Shown here piece after piece: positions 7,549-16,698 of a stretch of DNA of 64,000 nt (position 1 is its first letter; each line of letters begins with the position of its first letter). Location of the stretch: assembly GCF_016908315.1 (NCBI RefSeq), contig NZ_JAFBDQ010000002.1:124001-188000 (forward strand), in the 5' to 3' direction. The translations under genes and the position numbers were made by a program. The DNA comes from Halanaerobacter jeridensis (GTDB taxonomy: Bacteria; Bacillota; Halanaerobiia; Halobacteroidales; Halobacteroidaceae). The notes under the pieces were generated by a model. The model had not been told where the DNA came from and did not search any database. It saw nothing but the letters and a program-made list of their open reading frames with translations.

Positions 7549-8865
7549 ATGGATAAGTTTTTTTCAAAGATTTCAAAAATAAAGTATGAAGGAGTAGATT
7601 CTGATAATCCGTTATCATTTAAATATTATAATCCAGAAAAAAAGATTGGGAATAAGACAATGGCTGAGCATCTAAGATTTTCAGTAGCTTATTGGCATAC
7701 CTTAACTGAAGATGGTAGTGATCCTTTTGGAGTAGGGACAATGCAGCGTTCTTGGGATGATATTAATGATCCGATGCAATTAGCCAAAACAAGAGTCAAA
7801 GCAGCTTTTGAATTTATGGATAAATTAGGAGTAGAATATTTCTGTTTTCATGATCGCGATATTGCTCCAACAGGAGATAGTTTAAAAGAAACTAATCAAA
7901 ATTTAGATGAAATAGTAGAATTAATTAAAGAAATGATGGATCAAACAGGAATTGATTTATTATGGGGAACATCTCAGTTGTTTGTAGAACCTAAATATAT
8001 GCATGGGGCGGCAACTTCTCCTAATGCTGATGTATTTGCTAGAGCAGCAGCTCAAGTCAAAAAAGCAATGGAAATAACTAAAGAATTAGGTGGCGAAAAT
8101 TATGTCTTTTGGGGAGGACGTGAAGGATATCAAACCCTATTAAATACAAAAATGGGATTAGAACAAGATAATATGGCTAGATTCTTTGAAATGGCAGTTG
8201 ATTATGCTGAAAAAATAGGATTTGACGGTCAGTTCTTAATTGAGCCGAAGCCTAAAGAGCCAACTAAACATCAATATGATTTTGATGTAGCAAATGTATT
8301 AGCATTTTTAAGAAAATATGGATTAGAGGATAAATTCAAGATGAATATTGAAGCTAACCATGCTACTTTAGCAGGACATGATTTTCAGCATGAATTACAT
8401 TATGCTAGAGCGAATAATGTAATTGGGAGTGTTGACGCTAATCAAGGAGATAAATTGATAGGTTGGGATACTGATCAATTCCCTACTGATATTTATGCAA
8501 CTACCTTAGCAATGTATGAAATATTAAAAAGTGGTGGTTTAGAACCAGGAGGACTTAATTTTGATGCTAAAGTAAGAAGACCTTCCTTTAAACCAGAAGA
8601 TTTATTCCATGGTCATATTGCAGGTATGGACACATTTGCTAGAGGATTAGAGGTAGCACATAAATTATTAGAAGATAAAGCTCTCGAAGATTTTGTAGAA
8701 GAAAGATATAGCAGTTATCAAAGCGGAATTGGAAAGAAAATTGTTGCTGGAGAAACTAGCTTTGAAGAGTTAGCAGAATACACGAAAGAAAATCAAATTG
8801 TTAATTCTTCAGGTCGACAAGAAATGTTAGAGAGTATTCTTAATCAGTATTTAATAGAAAGTTAA
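7549..8865 (+). CDS. xylA: Xylose isomerase
   Basis: 438-aa class II xylose isomerase, converting D-xylose to D-xylulose in the cytoplasm with two divalent metals. Length and an extended N-terminus place it in class II. Visible active-site residues are His101 and Asp104 in CFHDRDIAP, the segment WGGREGY, Glu232 in [14 protein letters not shown] and the metal-binding stretch [18 protein letters not shown], followed by GSVDANQGD. The ribosome binding site AAGGAGGAGAT precedes the ATG. It is first in a run with xylB, 21 bases apart, and is preceded by the perfect XylR-type palindrome at 7497-7517, so it is probably induced by xylose. Confidence 0.97.
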   Translation: MDKFFSKISKIKYEGVDSDNPLSFKYYNPEKKIGNKTMAEHLRFSVAYWHTLTEDGSDPFGVGTMQRSWDDINDPMQLAKTRVKAAFEFMDKLGVEYFCFHDRDIAPTGDSLKETNQNLDEIVELIKEMMDQTGIDLLWGTSQLFVEPKYMHGAATSPNADVFARAAAQVKKAMEITKELGGENYVFWGGREGYQTLLNTKMGLEQDNMARFFEMAVDYAEKIGFDGQFLIEPKPKEPTKHQYDFDVANVLAFLRKYGLEDKFKMNIEANHATLAGHDFQHELHYARANNVIGSVDANQGDKLIGWDTDQFPTDIYATTLAMYEILKSGGLEPGGLNFDAKVRRPSFKPEDLFHGHIAGMDTFARGLEVAHKLLEDKALEDFVEERYSSYQSGIGKKIVAGETSFEELAEYTKENQIVNSSGRQEMLESILNQYLIES

Positions 8866-8886
8866 TGAAATTCTGGAGGTGTTAAA

Positions 8887-10386
8887 ATGGAATATTTGTT
8901 GGGACTAGATGTAGGTACTAGTGGAGTTAAAGCTTTACTCACCTCTCAAACAGGAGAAATTATAGCTGAAGGTACAGAATCGTATCCTTTAGCGACTCCC
9001 CAATCAGGTTGGGCAGAACAGAACCCCAAAGATTGGTGGGAGGCTACTAAGAAAGTAATTAAACAATTGATAAATGATAGTGATATTGATGCCAAGCAAA
9101 TAAAGGGGATTAGTTTTTCAGGACAGATGCATAGTTCAGTCTTTTTAAATGATGAAATGGAAGTTATTAGACCAGCAATCTTGTGGAGTGATACAAGAAC
9201 AACTAAACAGTGTCGAGAAATCGAAGAAAAAGCTGGTGGATTAGAAGAATTAATTGGACATGTATCTAATCCTGCTTTAGAAGGATTTACTGCTCCCAAA
9301 ATATTATGGTTAAAGGAAAATGAACCATCTAACTATGAAGAAGTTAATTATGTTTTGATGCCTAAAGATTATATTCGTTATAAACTAACAGGAGAAATTC
9401 ATACAGAAGTTTCAGATGCAGCAGGTACTTTACTACTTGATGTGGGAGCAAAAGACTGGGACTTAGAGTTAGTAGATAAATTAGAAATTGATCCGGATAT
9501 ACTTCCGCCAGTGATTAATTCAATAGATATAGTAGGACAAGTACAAGAAGATGTAGCCCAAGAAATAGGGCTTAGTAGTCAGACTTCGGTAGTAGCTGGG
9601 GGAGCTGATAACGCTTGTGGTGCAGTGGGTAGTGGGATTGTTGAAGAAGGAAGAGTGATGGTTAGTATAGGTTCTTCTGGTACTGTAGTAGCTCAAACTA
9701 ATAATCCTAGTGCTGACGAAGAAGGACGAATGCATTTATTTAATCATGCTCAGCCTAATAGTTGGTATCTGATGGGAGTCATGTTATCTGCTGGAATGTC
9801 TTATCGTTGGTTAAAGGAAGATTTATATAATGACCAATTTGAATATGATAAATTAAATCAATTAGCTGCTGATGTAGACCCAGGTAGCGAGGGATTAATC
9901 TTTCTTCCTTACCTATACGGAGAAAGAACTCCTCATGCTGATGCTAATGCCCGTGGAGTTTACTTTGGAATTTCAGGCAAACATTCACAGGGGCATTTTG
10001 TCCGTAGCTTATTGGAAGGAGTTAGTTTTGGTTTAAAAGATTCATTAGAACTGATTAAGGAACAAGGAGTAGAAATTGATGAAGTAAGAGTAATTGGTGG
10101 AGGGGCTAAAAGTGATCTGTGGCAGCAAATTTTAGCAGATATTTTAGGAGAAGAAATTAGTTTATTAAATATAGAAGAAGGACCTGCTTTTGGGGCTGCA
10201 TTAATAGCAGGAGTAGGAGTAGGAATCTATGATGATTTTGCAGAAGCAACTAGTAATATTCTGAAAATTGAAAAAACTGTAGCACCAATTTCTGAAAATT
10301 CTGATAATTATGAAAAATACTATAATCTATATAAGCAGTTGTATACTAGTTTGAAGGATGATTTCAAGGACTTAGCTCAAGTTTAA
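8887..10386 (+). CDS. xylB: Xylulokinase
   Basis: 499-aa FGGY-family kinase that phosphorylates D-xylulose to xylulose 5-phosphate with ATP. The N-terminal phosphate motif GLDVGTSGVKALL (about 5-18), the family segments SFSGQMHSSVFL and SDAAGTLLLDV, the catalytic Asp241 in GGADNACGAVGSG and the adenosine-binding GGGAKSDLWQQI are visible. Length is standard. Ribosome binding site GGAGGTG precedes the ATG. It follows xylA by 21 bases and is followed, after a 94-base gap with weak operator-like half-sites, by the xylose importer. Products feed the transaldolase and transketolase further down the same run. Confidence 0.96.
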   Translation: MEYLLGLDVGTSGVKALLTSQTGEIIAEGTESYPLATPQSGWAEQNPKDWWEATKKVIKQLINDSDIDAKQIKGISFSGQMHSSVFLNDEMEVIRPAILWSDTRTTKQCREIEEKAGGLEELIGHVSNPALEGFTAPKILWLKENEPSNYEEVNYVLMPKDYIRYKLTGEIHTEVSDAAGTLLLDVGAKDWDLELVDKLEIDPDILPPVINSIDIVGQVQEDVAQEIGLSSQTSVVAGGADNACGAVGSGIVEEGRVMVSIGSSGTVVAQTNNPSADEEGRMHLFNHAQPNSWYLMGVMLSAGMSYRWLKEDLYNDQFEYDKLNQLAADVDPGSEGLIFLPYLYGERTPHADANARGVYFGISGKHSQGHFVRSLLEGVSFGLKDSLELIKEQGVEIDEVRVIGGGAKSDLWQQILADILGEEISLLNIEEGPAFGAALIAGVGVGIYDDFAEATSNILKIEKTVAPISENSDNYEKYYNLYKQLYTSLKDDFKDLAQV

Positions 10387-10421
10387 TGGAGGTGGTAGTT
10401 TTTATTAATCTATTTAGAAGA

Positions 10422-10464
10422 TTAAATTTGTTTGCTTGAATTAATAATTGATTAATTTAAACCT
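10422..10464. promoter_or_regulatory. Weak XylR-like half-sites before xylF
   Basis: An inverted pair TTAAATTTG/CTTGAATTAA (10422-10444) and a half-site TTAATTTAAACCT (10452-10464) that matches 12 of the first 13 positions of the xylA operator. They lie between xylB and the xylF ribosome binding site, and may give the importer its own control point. Confidence 0.35.
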
Positions 10465-10480
10465 AAAGGGGGAACTATTT

Positions 10481-11551
10481 ATGAATATTAAGAAAATTCT
10501 AACATTTGCTTTGGTTTTGACAATGTTATTTGGAGTTACTACAGTTACTAATGCTGGGATGTTTGATTGGCTTGGTGGCGGAAGTGATGATGAATTAGTA
10601 ATTGGTTTTTCCATGGATAATTTAAGACTTGAAAGATGGCAAAAAGATAAGAAAGCTTTTGTTAAGCAAGCAGAAAAATTAGGGGCTAAAGTGAAAGTTT
10701 TATCTGCTAATAGTAATGACCAAAAACAAGTTTCTCAAGCTCAGAATTTATTAACTCAAGGTGTAGATGTGTTAGTTATAATTCCTCATAATGGTAAAGT
10801 AATGGGTAGTGTAGTAGAAGAAGCTCATGCTTCAGGTGTTAAAGTTTTAGCTTATGACCGCATGGTGCAGAATGCTAAAACTGATGCTTATATTTCTTAT
10901 GACAATGTAAAAGTAGGAGAGATGCAGGCTAAAGCTGTATTAGAAAGACAACCTACAGGGAAATACTTTTTGTTAGGTGGATCTCCTACAGATCCAAATG
11001 CTAAAATGTTTAGAGAAGGGCAAATGAATGTTTTGGAACCGCATATAGAGAATGGAGATATAGAAGTTATTGGTGACCAGTGGGTTAAAAATTGGTCTCC
11101 TCAAGAAGCAATGAGTATTATGGAAAATGCTTTAACTAGAATCGGAAATGATATTGATGCTGTAGTTGCTTCTAATGATAGTACTGCTGGCGGAGCAATT
11201 GAAGCTCTATCAGCTCAAGGTTTAGCTGGAGATGTAGTGATTTCTGGACAAGATGCTACTGTTGCAGGATGTAATAGAATTGTTAAAGACACACAGGCAA
11301 TGACTATTTATAAGCCGATTAATAAGTTAGCAAAGCAGGGTGCTAAAATGGCCGTTAAATTAGCTAAAGGTAAAGAAGTAAATACTAATGCTAAAGTTGA
11401 TAATGGGCAAATAAAAGTGCCGTCTTTACTATTAGAACCAATTTTAGTTAATAAGGATAATATGAAAGAAACTATTATTGATAGTGGATATCATACAATG
11501 GAAGAAGTTTATAAGGGTGTGCCTAAGAGTAAATGGCCTGAACAGGAATAA
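10481..11551 (+). CDS. xylF: D-xylose-binding periplasmic protein
   Basis: 356-aa periplasmic-binding protein of the ribose/xylose type. A signal peptide (about 1-25, Lys-rich then hydrophobic, ending VTNA) lacks a lipobox, so the protein should be soluble in the periplasm of a diderm cell. The mature part begins near MFDWLGGGSDDE, then the typical strand ELVIGFSMDNLRLERWQKD. Later come AYDRMVQNAKTDAYIS, SNDSTAGGAIEAL and SGQDATVAGCNRI, all characteristic of XylF. ATG 10481 is used because GGGGGAA lies at 10468-10473; an upstream in-frame ATG at 10448 lacks a site and would lengthen the signal peptide. It is followed by xylG and xylH after a strong hairpin. Confidence 0.95.
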   Translation: MNIKKILTFALVLTMLFGVTTVTNAGMFDWLGGGSDDELVIGFSMDNLRLERWQKDKKAFVKQAEKLGAKVKVLSANSNDQKQVSQAQNLLTQGVDVLVIIPHNGKVMGSVVEEAHASGVKVLAYDRMVQNAKTDAYISYDNVKVGEMQAKAVLERQPTGKYFLLGGSPTDPNAKMFREGQMNVLEPHIENGDIEVIGDQWVKNWSPQEAMSIMENALTRIGNDIDAVVASNDSTAGGAIEALSAQGLAGDVVISGQDATVAGCNRIVKDTQAMTIYKPINKLAKQGAKMAVKLAKGKEVNTNAKVDNGQIKVPSLLLEPILVNKDNMKETIIDSGYHTMEEVYKGVPKSKWPEQE

Positions 11552-11561
11552 TTAAAAAGCC

Positions 11562-11596
11562 ATAGTACTAAGAGGGTCAAACCCTCTTAGTACTAT
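11562..11596 (+). promoter_or_regulatory. Intercistronic 16-bp hairpin between xylF and xylG
   Basis: Perfect stem with arms ATAGTACTAAGAGGGT (11562-11577) and ACCCTCTTAGTACTAT (11581-11596) and a 3-base loop. No T-run follows, so it is unlikely to terminate all transcripts. Known parallels suggest it protects the upstream binding-protein mRNA from 3' decay and raises XylF over XylGH. Confidence 0.7.
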
Positions 11597-11619
11597 AATT
11601 TAAGAAAGGAGAGGTCAGC

Positions 11620-13143
11620 GTGGAATATATATTAGAAACTAAAGATATAATCAAAGATTTTCCTGGGGTCAGAGCTTTAGACCATGTTTCATTTCAAGTA
11701 GAAGAAGGGGAAATTCATTCTTTGTGTGGAGAAAATGGTGCAGGGAAATCAACTTTGATTAAAGTGTTAAGTGGAGTACATCCCTATAAAAGTTATGAAG
11801 GACAAGTGTTACTAAAAGGTACAGAACAAAAGTTTAGCAATATAAATGAAGCAGAAGAGCAGAGAATAGCTGTTATTCATCAAGAATTAACTGTGTTTGA
11901 AGATCTAAATGTAACTGAAAATATCTTTATGGGGAACGAAATAGAAACTAATGGCATTATAGACTGGGATCTAATGTATAAAAAAGCTGAAAAATGGATT
12001 AATAAATTAAAATTAGAAAATGTCAATCCCCGTACCAAAGTTAAAAGTTTAGGTATGGGAAAACAGCAATTAATTGAAATTGCAAAAGCACTAGTTAAAG
12101 ATGCTGAAATTTTAATTTTGGATGAACCAACAGATTCATTAACTGATAGTGAGACAGAAATTTTGTTTGATATATTAAATGATTTGCGTGATGAAGGAGT
12201 AACGTGTATTTATATTACTCATAAATTAGATGAAGTATTTGAACTTTGTGATTCTGTAACAGTATTAAGAGATGGGGAATCAGTAGGGAGTGATAAAGTT
12301 AATAATTTAGAAAAAAGAGATATAGTTCAAATGATGGTAGGACGAGAAATTAATCAAAGATTTCCTGAGCGAAAAACTGATATTGGAGAAACTGTACTTG
12401 AAGTTAAAGATTATAGTGTTGTCGATCCTGAAAATCCAGATCAATTTGTAGTTAAAGATGTTAATTTTGAATTAAAGGCTGGAGAAGTCTTAGGATTTTC
12501 TGGCTTAGTAGGTGCAGGAAGAACTGAATTAGTTAATAGTATCTTTGGAGCTTTTCCTGGTGAAAAATCAGGCGAAATTTATTTGGAGGGAAATAAAATT
12601 GAAATAACTTCACCTAAAGATGCTATAAATCAGGGGATAGCACTTGTATCAGAAGATAGAAAAAGATTTGGCTTGATTCCAACTATGGATGTTAAAGAAA
12701 ATACTTCTTTGGCAGCCTTACAAGATTTCAAAGAGTCATTATCATTGAATCATAATCAAGAAATATCTAAAGTGAGAGATTATATAGATAAATTAAATGT
12801 TAAAACCCCTTCTATTAGAGAAAAAGTTTCTAAATTAAGTGGAGGAAATCAACAGAAAGTTGTGCTAAGTAAAAACTTAATGACTCAGCCGGAAGTACTA
12901 ATTTTAGATGAACCAACTAGAGGAATTGATGTAGGAGCAAAATATGAAATCTATAAACTGATTCAAGAATTATCTAAGCAAGGAGTAGCAATAATTATGA
13001 TTTCTTCTGAATTGCCGGAAGTAATAGGAGTTAGTGATAGAATATTAGTTTTAAGTCAAGGGGAAATTGCTGGTGAATTTGATAATAGTGAGACTAGAGT
13101 GTCGCAAGAAAAAATAATGATGGCTGCTACGGGAGGGAATTAA
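11620..13143 (+). CDS. xylG: Xylose ABC transporter, duplicated ATP-binding protein
   Basis: 507-aa protein with two ABC ATPase domains, the form typical of ribose/xylose importers. Domain 1 (about 5-240) has Walker A GENGAGKST, the degenerate signature LGMGKQQLIEIAKAL and Walker B ILILDEPT. Domain 2 (about 260-500) has the usual degenerate Walker A GLVGAGRTE, signature LSGGNQQKV and Walker B VLILDEPTRGIDVG. It energises XylH at the cytoplasmic face. It starts at GTG 11620 with AAGGAGAGG upstream. Next to xylF and xylH; the stop codon of xylG is 2 bases before the xylH start. Confidence 0.96.
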   Translation: MEYILETKDIIKDFPGVRALDHVSFQVEEGEIHSLCGENGAGKSTLIKVLSGVHPYKSYEGQVLLKGTEQKFSNINEAEEQRIAVIHQELTVFEDLNVTENIFMGNEIETNGIIDWDLMYKKAEKWINKLKLENVNPRTKVKSLGMGKQQLIEIAKALVKDAEILILDEPTDSLTDSETEILFDILNDLRDEGVTCIYITHKLDEVFELCDSVTVLRDGESVGSDKVNNLEKRDIVQMMVGREINQRFPERKTDIGETVLEVKDYSVVDPENPDQFVVKDVNFELKAGEVLGFSGLVGAGRTELVNSIFGAFPGEKSGEIYLEGNKIEITSPKDAINQGIALVSEDRKRFGLIPTMDVKENTSLAALQDFKESLSLNHNQEISKVRDYIDKLNVKTPSIREKVSKLSGGNQQKVVLSKNLMTQPEVLILDEPTRGIDVGAKYEIYKLIQELSKQGVAIIMISSELPEVIGVSDRILVLSQGEIAGEFDNSETRVSQEKIMMAATGGN

Positions 13144-13145
13144 AT

Positions 13146-14315
13146 ATGAAAGAAGCAAAAAAAGAAGAAGGTTTTTTAGGCTTGAAAAAATCTAATTTCA
13201 ATTTTGATATTAAAACTTACATGATGGTAATTGCTTTAGTAGGGATTTGGGTCGTATTTACTTTTTTAACTAAAGGAACTTTTTTAACTTCTAGAAATTT
13301 ATCTAATTTATTTAGACAATCTGTAATTACTTCTGTATTAGCAGTAGGTATGGTTTTAGTAATCATCTTAGGAGAAGTTGACCTATCAGTTGGTTCAGTA
13401 TTAGGATTATGTGGTGGTATAGTTGGTATCTTAGATGTGTGGGTTGGTTTAAATCCATTTTTAACTATTGTTTCTACTCTAGTTATTGGTATGTTGATAG
13501 GATTATGGAATGGTTGGTGGATAGCTTACCGTGGTGTTCCTTCTTTAATTGTTACTTTGGGAGGTTTATTAGGATTTAGAGGAGTTTTGTTAGGTGTTAC
13601 TGGCGGTACAACTATTTCTCCTTTAAGTAAAGCTTTTAATTATTTAGGAAGTGGCTATTTACCGGAAATGGTAAGTAATGTTTTAGGTTTAGGCTTAATT
13701 GCTTATATAATTTATTATCGTTTGCATAAAAGAAAGAAGAAAAAAGAACATGGCTTTGAAGTTTCATCCTTAACTTTAGAAATTATTAAAATTGTGTTGA
13801 CTAGTTTACTTGTAGCAATGTTTGTTATGATTTTAAATAGCTATCAAGGGATTCCAGTATTAGTTATTGTTTTACTTGTAGCAATGGCTATTTTCACTTA
13901 TATAACTAAAAATACTGTATTTGGTCGTCATATTTATGCAATTGGTGGTAATGAAGAAGCGGCTGAGTTATCAGGAATTGAACTTAAAAAAAGCAAACTA
14001 ATTATTTTTATGTTAAATGGATTAATGGCTGCCATTGCAGGTATTTTATTAAGTTCTAGGTTGAATGCTGCTTCTGTATCTGCAGGTGATGGAGCAGAAC
14101 TTGATGCTATTGCAGCTTGTGTGATTGGAGGAGCAAGTTTAGCAGGAGGTATTGGAAATGTATTAGGAGCAGTTGTTGGTGCTGTAGTAATGGCTAGTTT
14201 AGATAATGGAATGAGTTTAATGGGGGCACCTATGTATTGGCAGCAAATTGTAAAAGGCTTAGTCTTAGTATTAGCAGTTTGGTTTGATGTAGCTACTCGA
14301 AATAAAGGAGAGTAA
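13146..14315 (+). CDS. xylH: Xylose ABC transporter, permease
   Basis: 389-aa inner-membrane permease of the BPD_transp_2 type. Around ten hydrophobic segments are visible from residue 26 onward, with the family motif LVIILGEVDLSVGS near 85 and the C-terminal segment ACVIGGASLAGGIGNVLGA near 325. A charged loop (HKRKKKKEHGFE) near 195 is expected on the cytoplasmic side. It forms the channel fed by XylF and driven by XylG. The ATG lies 2 bases after the xylG stop, with GGGAGGG inside the end of xylG, so translation is coupled. It resembles XylH more than RbsC in length. Confidence 0.93.
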   Translation: MKEAKKEEGFLGLKKSNFNFDIKTYMMVIALVGIWVVFTFLTKGTFLTSRNLSNLFRQSVITSVLAVGMVLVIILGEVDLSVGSVLGLCGGIVGILDVWVGLNPFLTIVSTLVIGMLIGLWNGWWIAYRGVPSLIVTLGGLLGFRGVLLGVTGGTTISPLSKAFNYLGSGYLPEMVSNVLGLGLIAYIIYYRLHKRKKKKEHGFEVSSLTLEIIKIVLTSLLVAMFVMILNSYQGIPVLVIVLLVAMAIFTYITKNTVFGRHIYAIGGNEEAAELSGIELKKSKLIIFMLNGLMAAIAGILLSSRLNAASVSAGDGAELDAIAACVIGGASLAGGIGNVLGAVVGAVVMASLDNGMSLMGAPMYWQQIVKGLVLVLAVWFDVATRNKGE

Positions 14316-14324
14316 AATGATTAT

Positions 14325-14373
14325 TTCTGGACATAGAGATAATATGCTCAAATGAATATATCTATGTCCAGAA
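14325..14373 (+). promoter_or_regulatory. Hairpin after xylH
   Basis: Arms TTCTGGACATAG (14325-14336) and CTATGTCCAGAA (14362-14373), 12 bp, large loop, no T-run. It separates xylH from the chemoreceptor gene and may stabilise the 3' end of the transporter mRNA. Confidence 0.5.
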
Positions 14374-14424
14374 TCCAAGTTAAATAAGAATCATGTTTGT
14401 AGTAGTAAAGAGGGGGTAAATTAT

Positions 14425-16014
14425 TTGATAGGATTCAATACTTCATTAAAGAAAAAAATAAATTTATTTTTTATTTTGACTTTAATGGTGGTAATTCTCA
14501 TATCATTATTTATAGTTAATGAAGTATTAGTAAGTCAAATATCATTACAAACTGCTCAACGGAACCTAGAAACTGGGTATAAAATATTGGATATTCAATA
14601 TCCAGGCAGTTGGAAAATAAAAAATGAGCAACTTTATAAAGGTGATATTCCAATTAAAAGTAGTTTTTTAATTGCTCAAAATATAGCTGGTTCATTAATG
14701 AATGAAAATTCAAGTCAACAAATGTATGTTAATATTTTTCAAAACGATCAATTAGCAAATACTAATATTGAGAACAACAAATCTTTATCTCAAGAAATGA
14801 AAGAGCAAGTATTAAATCAAGGTAATAGGTTTTATGATGAGAGAGAGATAGATAAAAATAATTATCATGTTTCCTATAGACCTATTAAAAATAAAAAAGG
14901 GAAAATTATTGGAATTTGGTCTGTAGGAGTACCAGAAAACTTAGTTAACGGTATTATGGGAGATATTTTCTTTCGGATAGCGATTGTTTTAATAGTTAGT
15001 TTAGTAATCATTAATTTTGTTCTTTCTTATAGTATGAAGAGATTATTATTAGAACCATTAAATAAGATTATTTCTCACACTAAAAATATAGCAGATGGTA
15101 ATTTAAATGCTAGATTGGAATTGCATCGTAGTGATGAAATTGGTGATTTAGAACAAGCAGTTAATGAAATGACAGAAATATTGCATCAGATAATAGATGG
15201 AATTAACAATGTAGGGTCAGAGATGATAAGTACTAGTGATAAATTAAATGAAACTAGTCAGCAAGCTGAAGCTTCTATTGAAGAAATTTCTGCAACTAGT
15301 CAGGATTTTACAACGAAAGTCAAAGAGACTGATCGAGTTACTGAAAAAATGGTTGATAAAACGGAAGAAGTAATAGATTTAGCTGGAGATGGATTGGATA
15401 AGATGAATTATACACAAAGAGAAATCAAAGAAACTTTAGCTAAATCAGAAAAGGCTACAGAATTAATAAAAGACTTAGAAAAGACTTCTTCTGAGATAGA
15501 AAATATAACTACAGTAATTGCAGATATAGCTGAAGAAACTAATTTATTGGCTTTAAATGCGGCAATAGAAGCAGCAAGAGTTGGAGGGGATAATCAAGAT
15601 AAAAGTTCAGGACAAGGTTTTGCAGTTGTGGCACATGAAATAAGGGAATTGGCAGAAAGAACTCAAAACTCTATTAATAATATTGAAGCCACTATAAGTC
15701 AATTAACTAATCAAACTGATCAAGCAGTAGAAATTATTGCTCAAAATAATACCCAAATCAAGAATAGAGTACAGAATATTAATCAGACAGAAGAACTATT
15801 TAAGCAAATAGTTGAACAGATTAATAATATTAACAACTGGGTTAATAAAGTGTCTGATAGTAGTTCAGACATTTTGAATGGAAGTCAAGAAATATCAGAA
15901 GCTACTAAGGAACAAAGTCAATCTATTCAACAAGTATCTGATTCAAGTAGAGAGTTAAACGAGATGGTAAAAGAGCTGAATGAATTAATCAAAAAATTTG
16001 ATGTAAACAACTAA
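14425..16014 (+). CDS. Methyl-accepting chemotaxis protein
   Basis: 529-aa transmembrane chemoreceptor. One membrane helix near 12-33, a periplasmic Cache-like ligand domain (about 35-180, including [20 protein letters not shown]), a second helix near 183-205, HAMP (about 205-258) and a long cytoplasmic signalling helix pair with the tip [20 protein letters not shown]. Just after the tip the usual short AGE-GRGFAVVA turn is replaced by [18 protein letters not shown], an insertion of about six residues. It starts at TTG 14425 with AGAGGGGG upstream. Its place between the xylose transporter and transaldolase suggests a sugar sensor, possibly for xylose or XylF-bound xylose, but the ligand is not shown by sequence. 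Confidence 0.9.
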   Translation: MIGFNTSLKKKINLFFILTLMVVILISLFIVNEVLVSQISLQTAQRNLETGYKILDIQYPGSWKIKNEQLYKGDIPIKSSFLIAQNIAGSLMNENSSQQMYVNIFQNDQLANTNIENNKSLSQEMKEQVLNQGNRFYDEREIDKNNYHVSYRPIKNKKGKIIGIWSVGVPENLVNGIMGDIFFRIAIVLIVSLVIINFVLSYSMKRLLLEPLNKIISHTKNIADGNLNARLELHRSDEIGDLEQAVNEMTEILHQIIDGINNVGSEMISTSDKLNETSQQAEASIEEISATSQDFTTKVKETDRVTEKMVDKTEEVIDLAGDGLDKMNYTQREIKETLAKSEKATELIKDLEKTSSEIENITTVIADIAEETNLLALNAAIEAARVGGDNQDKSSGQGFAVVAHEIRELAERTQNSINNIEATISQLTNQTDQAVEIIAQNNTQIKNRVQNINQTEELFKQIVEQINNINNWVNKVSDSSSDILNGSQEISEATKEQSQSIQQVSDSSRELNEMVKELNELIKKFDVNN

Positions 16015-16038
16015 AATTCACTTATAGGAGTGGTTAAA

Positions 16039-16686
16039 ATGAAATTTTTTCTTGATACAGCAAATTTAGAACAGATTAAAGAAGCAGCAAGTTTAGGTGT
16101 GATTGATGGAGTAACAACGAACCCTAGTTTAGTAGCTCAAGAAGGTGATGTCGATTTTCATACTCGAATTCAAGAAATTTGTGAATTAGTTGTTGGTCCA
16201 GTGAGTGCAGAAGTAATTAGTCTTGAAGCAGAAGAAATGATTACAGAGGCAAGAGAACTAGCAGAATTAGCTCCTAATGTAGCAGTAAAAATTCCTATGA
16301 CTGAAGAAGGGCTAAAAGCAGTAAAAGTTTTAGAAGAAGACGGAATTAAGACTAATGTTACATTGGTATTTTCAGCTAATCAAGCTTTATTAGCTGCTAA
16401 AGCAGGAGCAACATTTATTAGTCCTTTTGTTGGGAGATTAGATGATCGAGCTCATGAAGGGATGCAGTTAATTGAAGAGATTAATACTATTTTGACTAAT
16501 TATGATTTAGATAGTGAAATTATTACAGCTAGCATTAGGAGTCCACGTCATGTCAAAGAAGCAGCTTTAATTGGCGCAGATATTGCTACGATTCCATTTG
16601 AAGTTATTGAAAAGATGTCTCAACATCCACTAACTGATATTGGGATTGAAAGATTTTTAAATGATTGGGAAGAAGCACAAGAATAG
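16039..16686 (+). CDS. tal: Transaldolase (TalC/FSA-type, short)
   Basis: 215-aa short transaldolase of the TalC/fructose-6-phosphate aldolase group. The N-terminus [16 protein letters not shown] and [12 protein letters not shown] are hallmarks. Lys84 in NVAVKIPMT is the Schiff-base lysine, and [10 protein letters not shown] and [11 protein letters not shown] complete the barrel. It moves a dihydroxyacetone unit between sugar phosphates in the pentose phosphate pathway. ATG 16039 is used with AGGAGTGG upstream; an in-frame GTG nine bases earlier is part of that site. It is followed after 12 bases by transketolase, giving a compact pair that would recycle xylulose 5-phosphate. Confidence 0.95.
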   Translation: MKFFLDTANLEQIKEAASLGVIDGVTTNPSLVAQEGDVDFHTRIQEICELVVGPVSAEVISLEAEEMITEARELAELAPNVAVKIPMTEEGLKAVKVLEEDGIKTNVTLVFSANQALLAAKAGATFISPFVGRLDDRAHEGMQLIEEINTILTNYDLDSEIITASIRSPRHVKEAALIGADIATIPFEVIEKMSQHPLTDIGIERFLNDWEEAQE

Positions 16687-16698
16687 GGAGGCTAAAAA

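Noticed and set aside
8946-9735. Long minus-strand frames inside xylB (117 and 71 codons)
   Set aside because: Shadow frames within a clearly coding gene with full family motifs; no ribosome binding site.
10448-10480. Longer xylF start at ATG 10448
   Set aside because: It lacks a ribosome binding site and would put extra residues before a normal signal peptide; ATG 10481 has GGGGGAA at good spacing.
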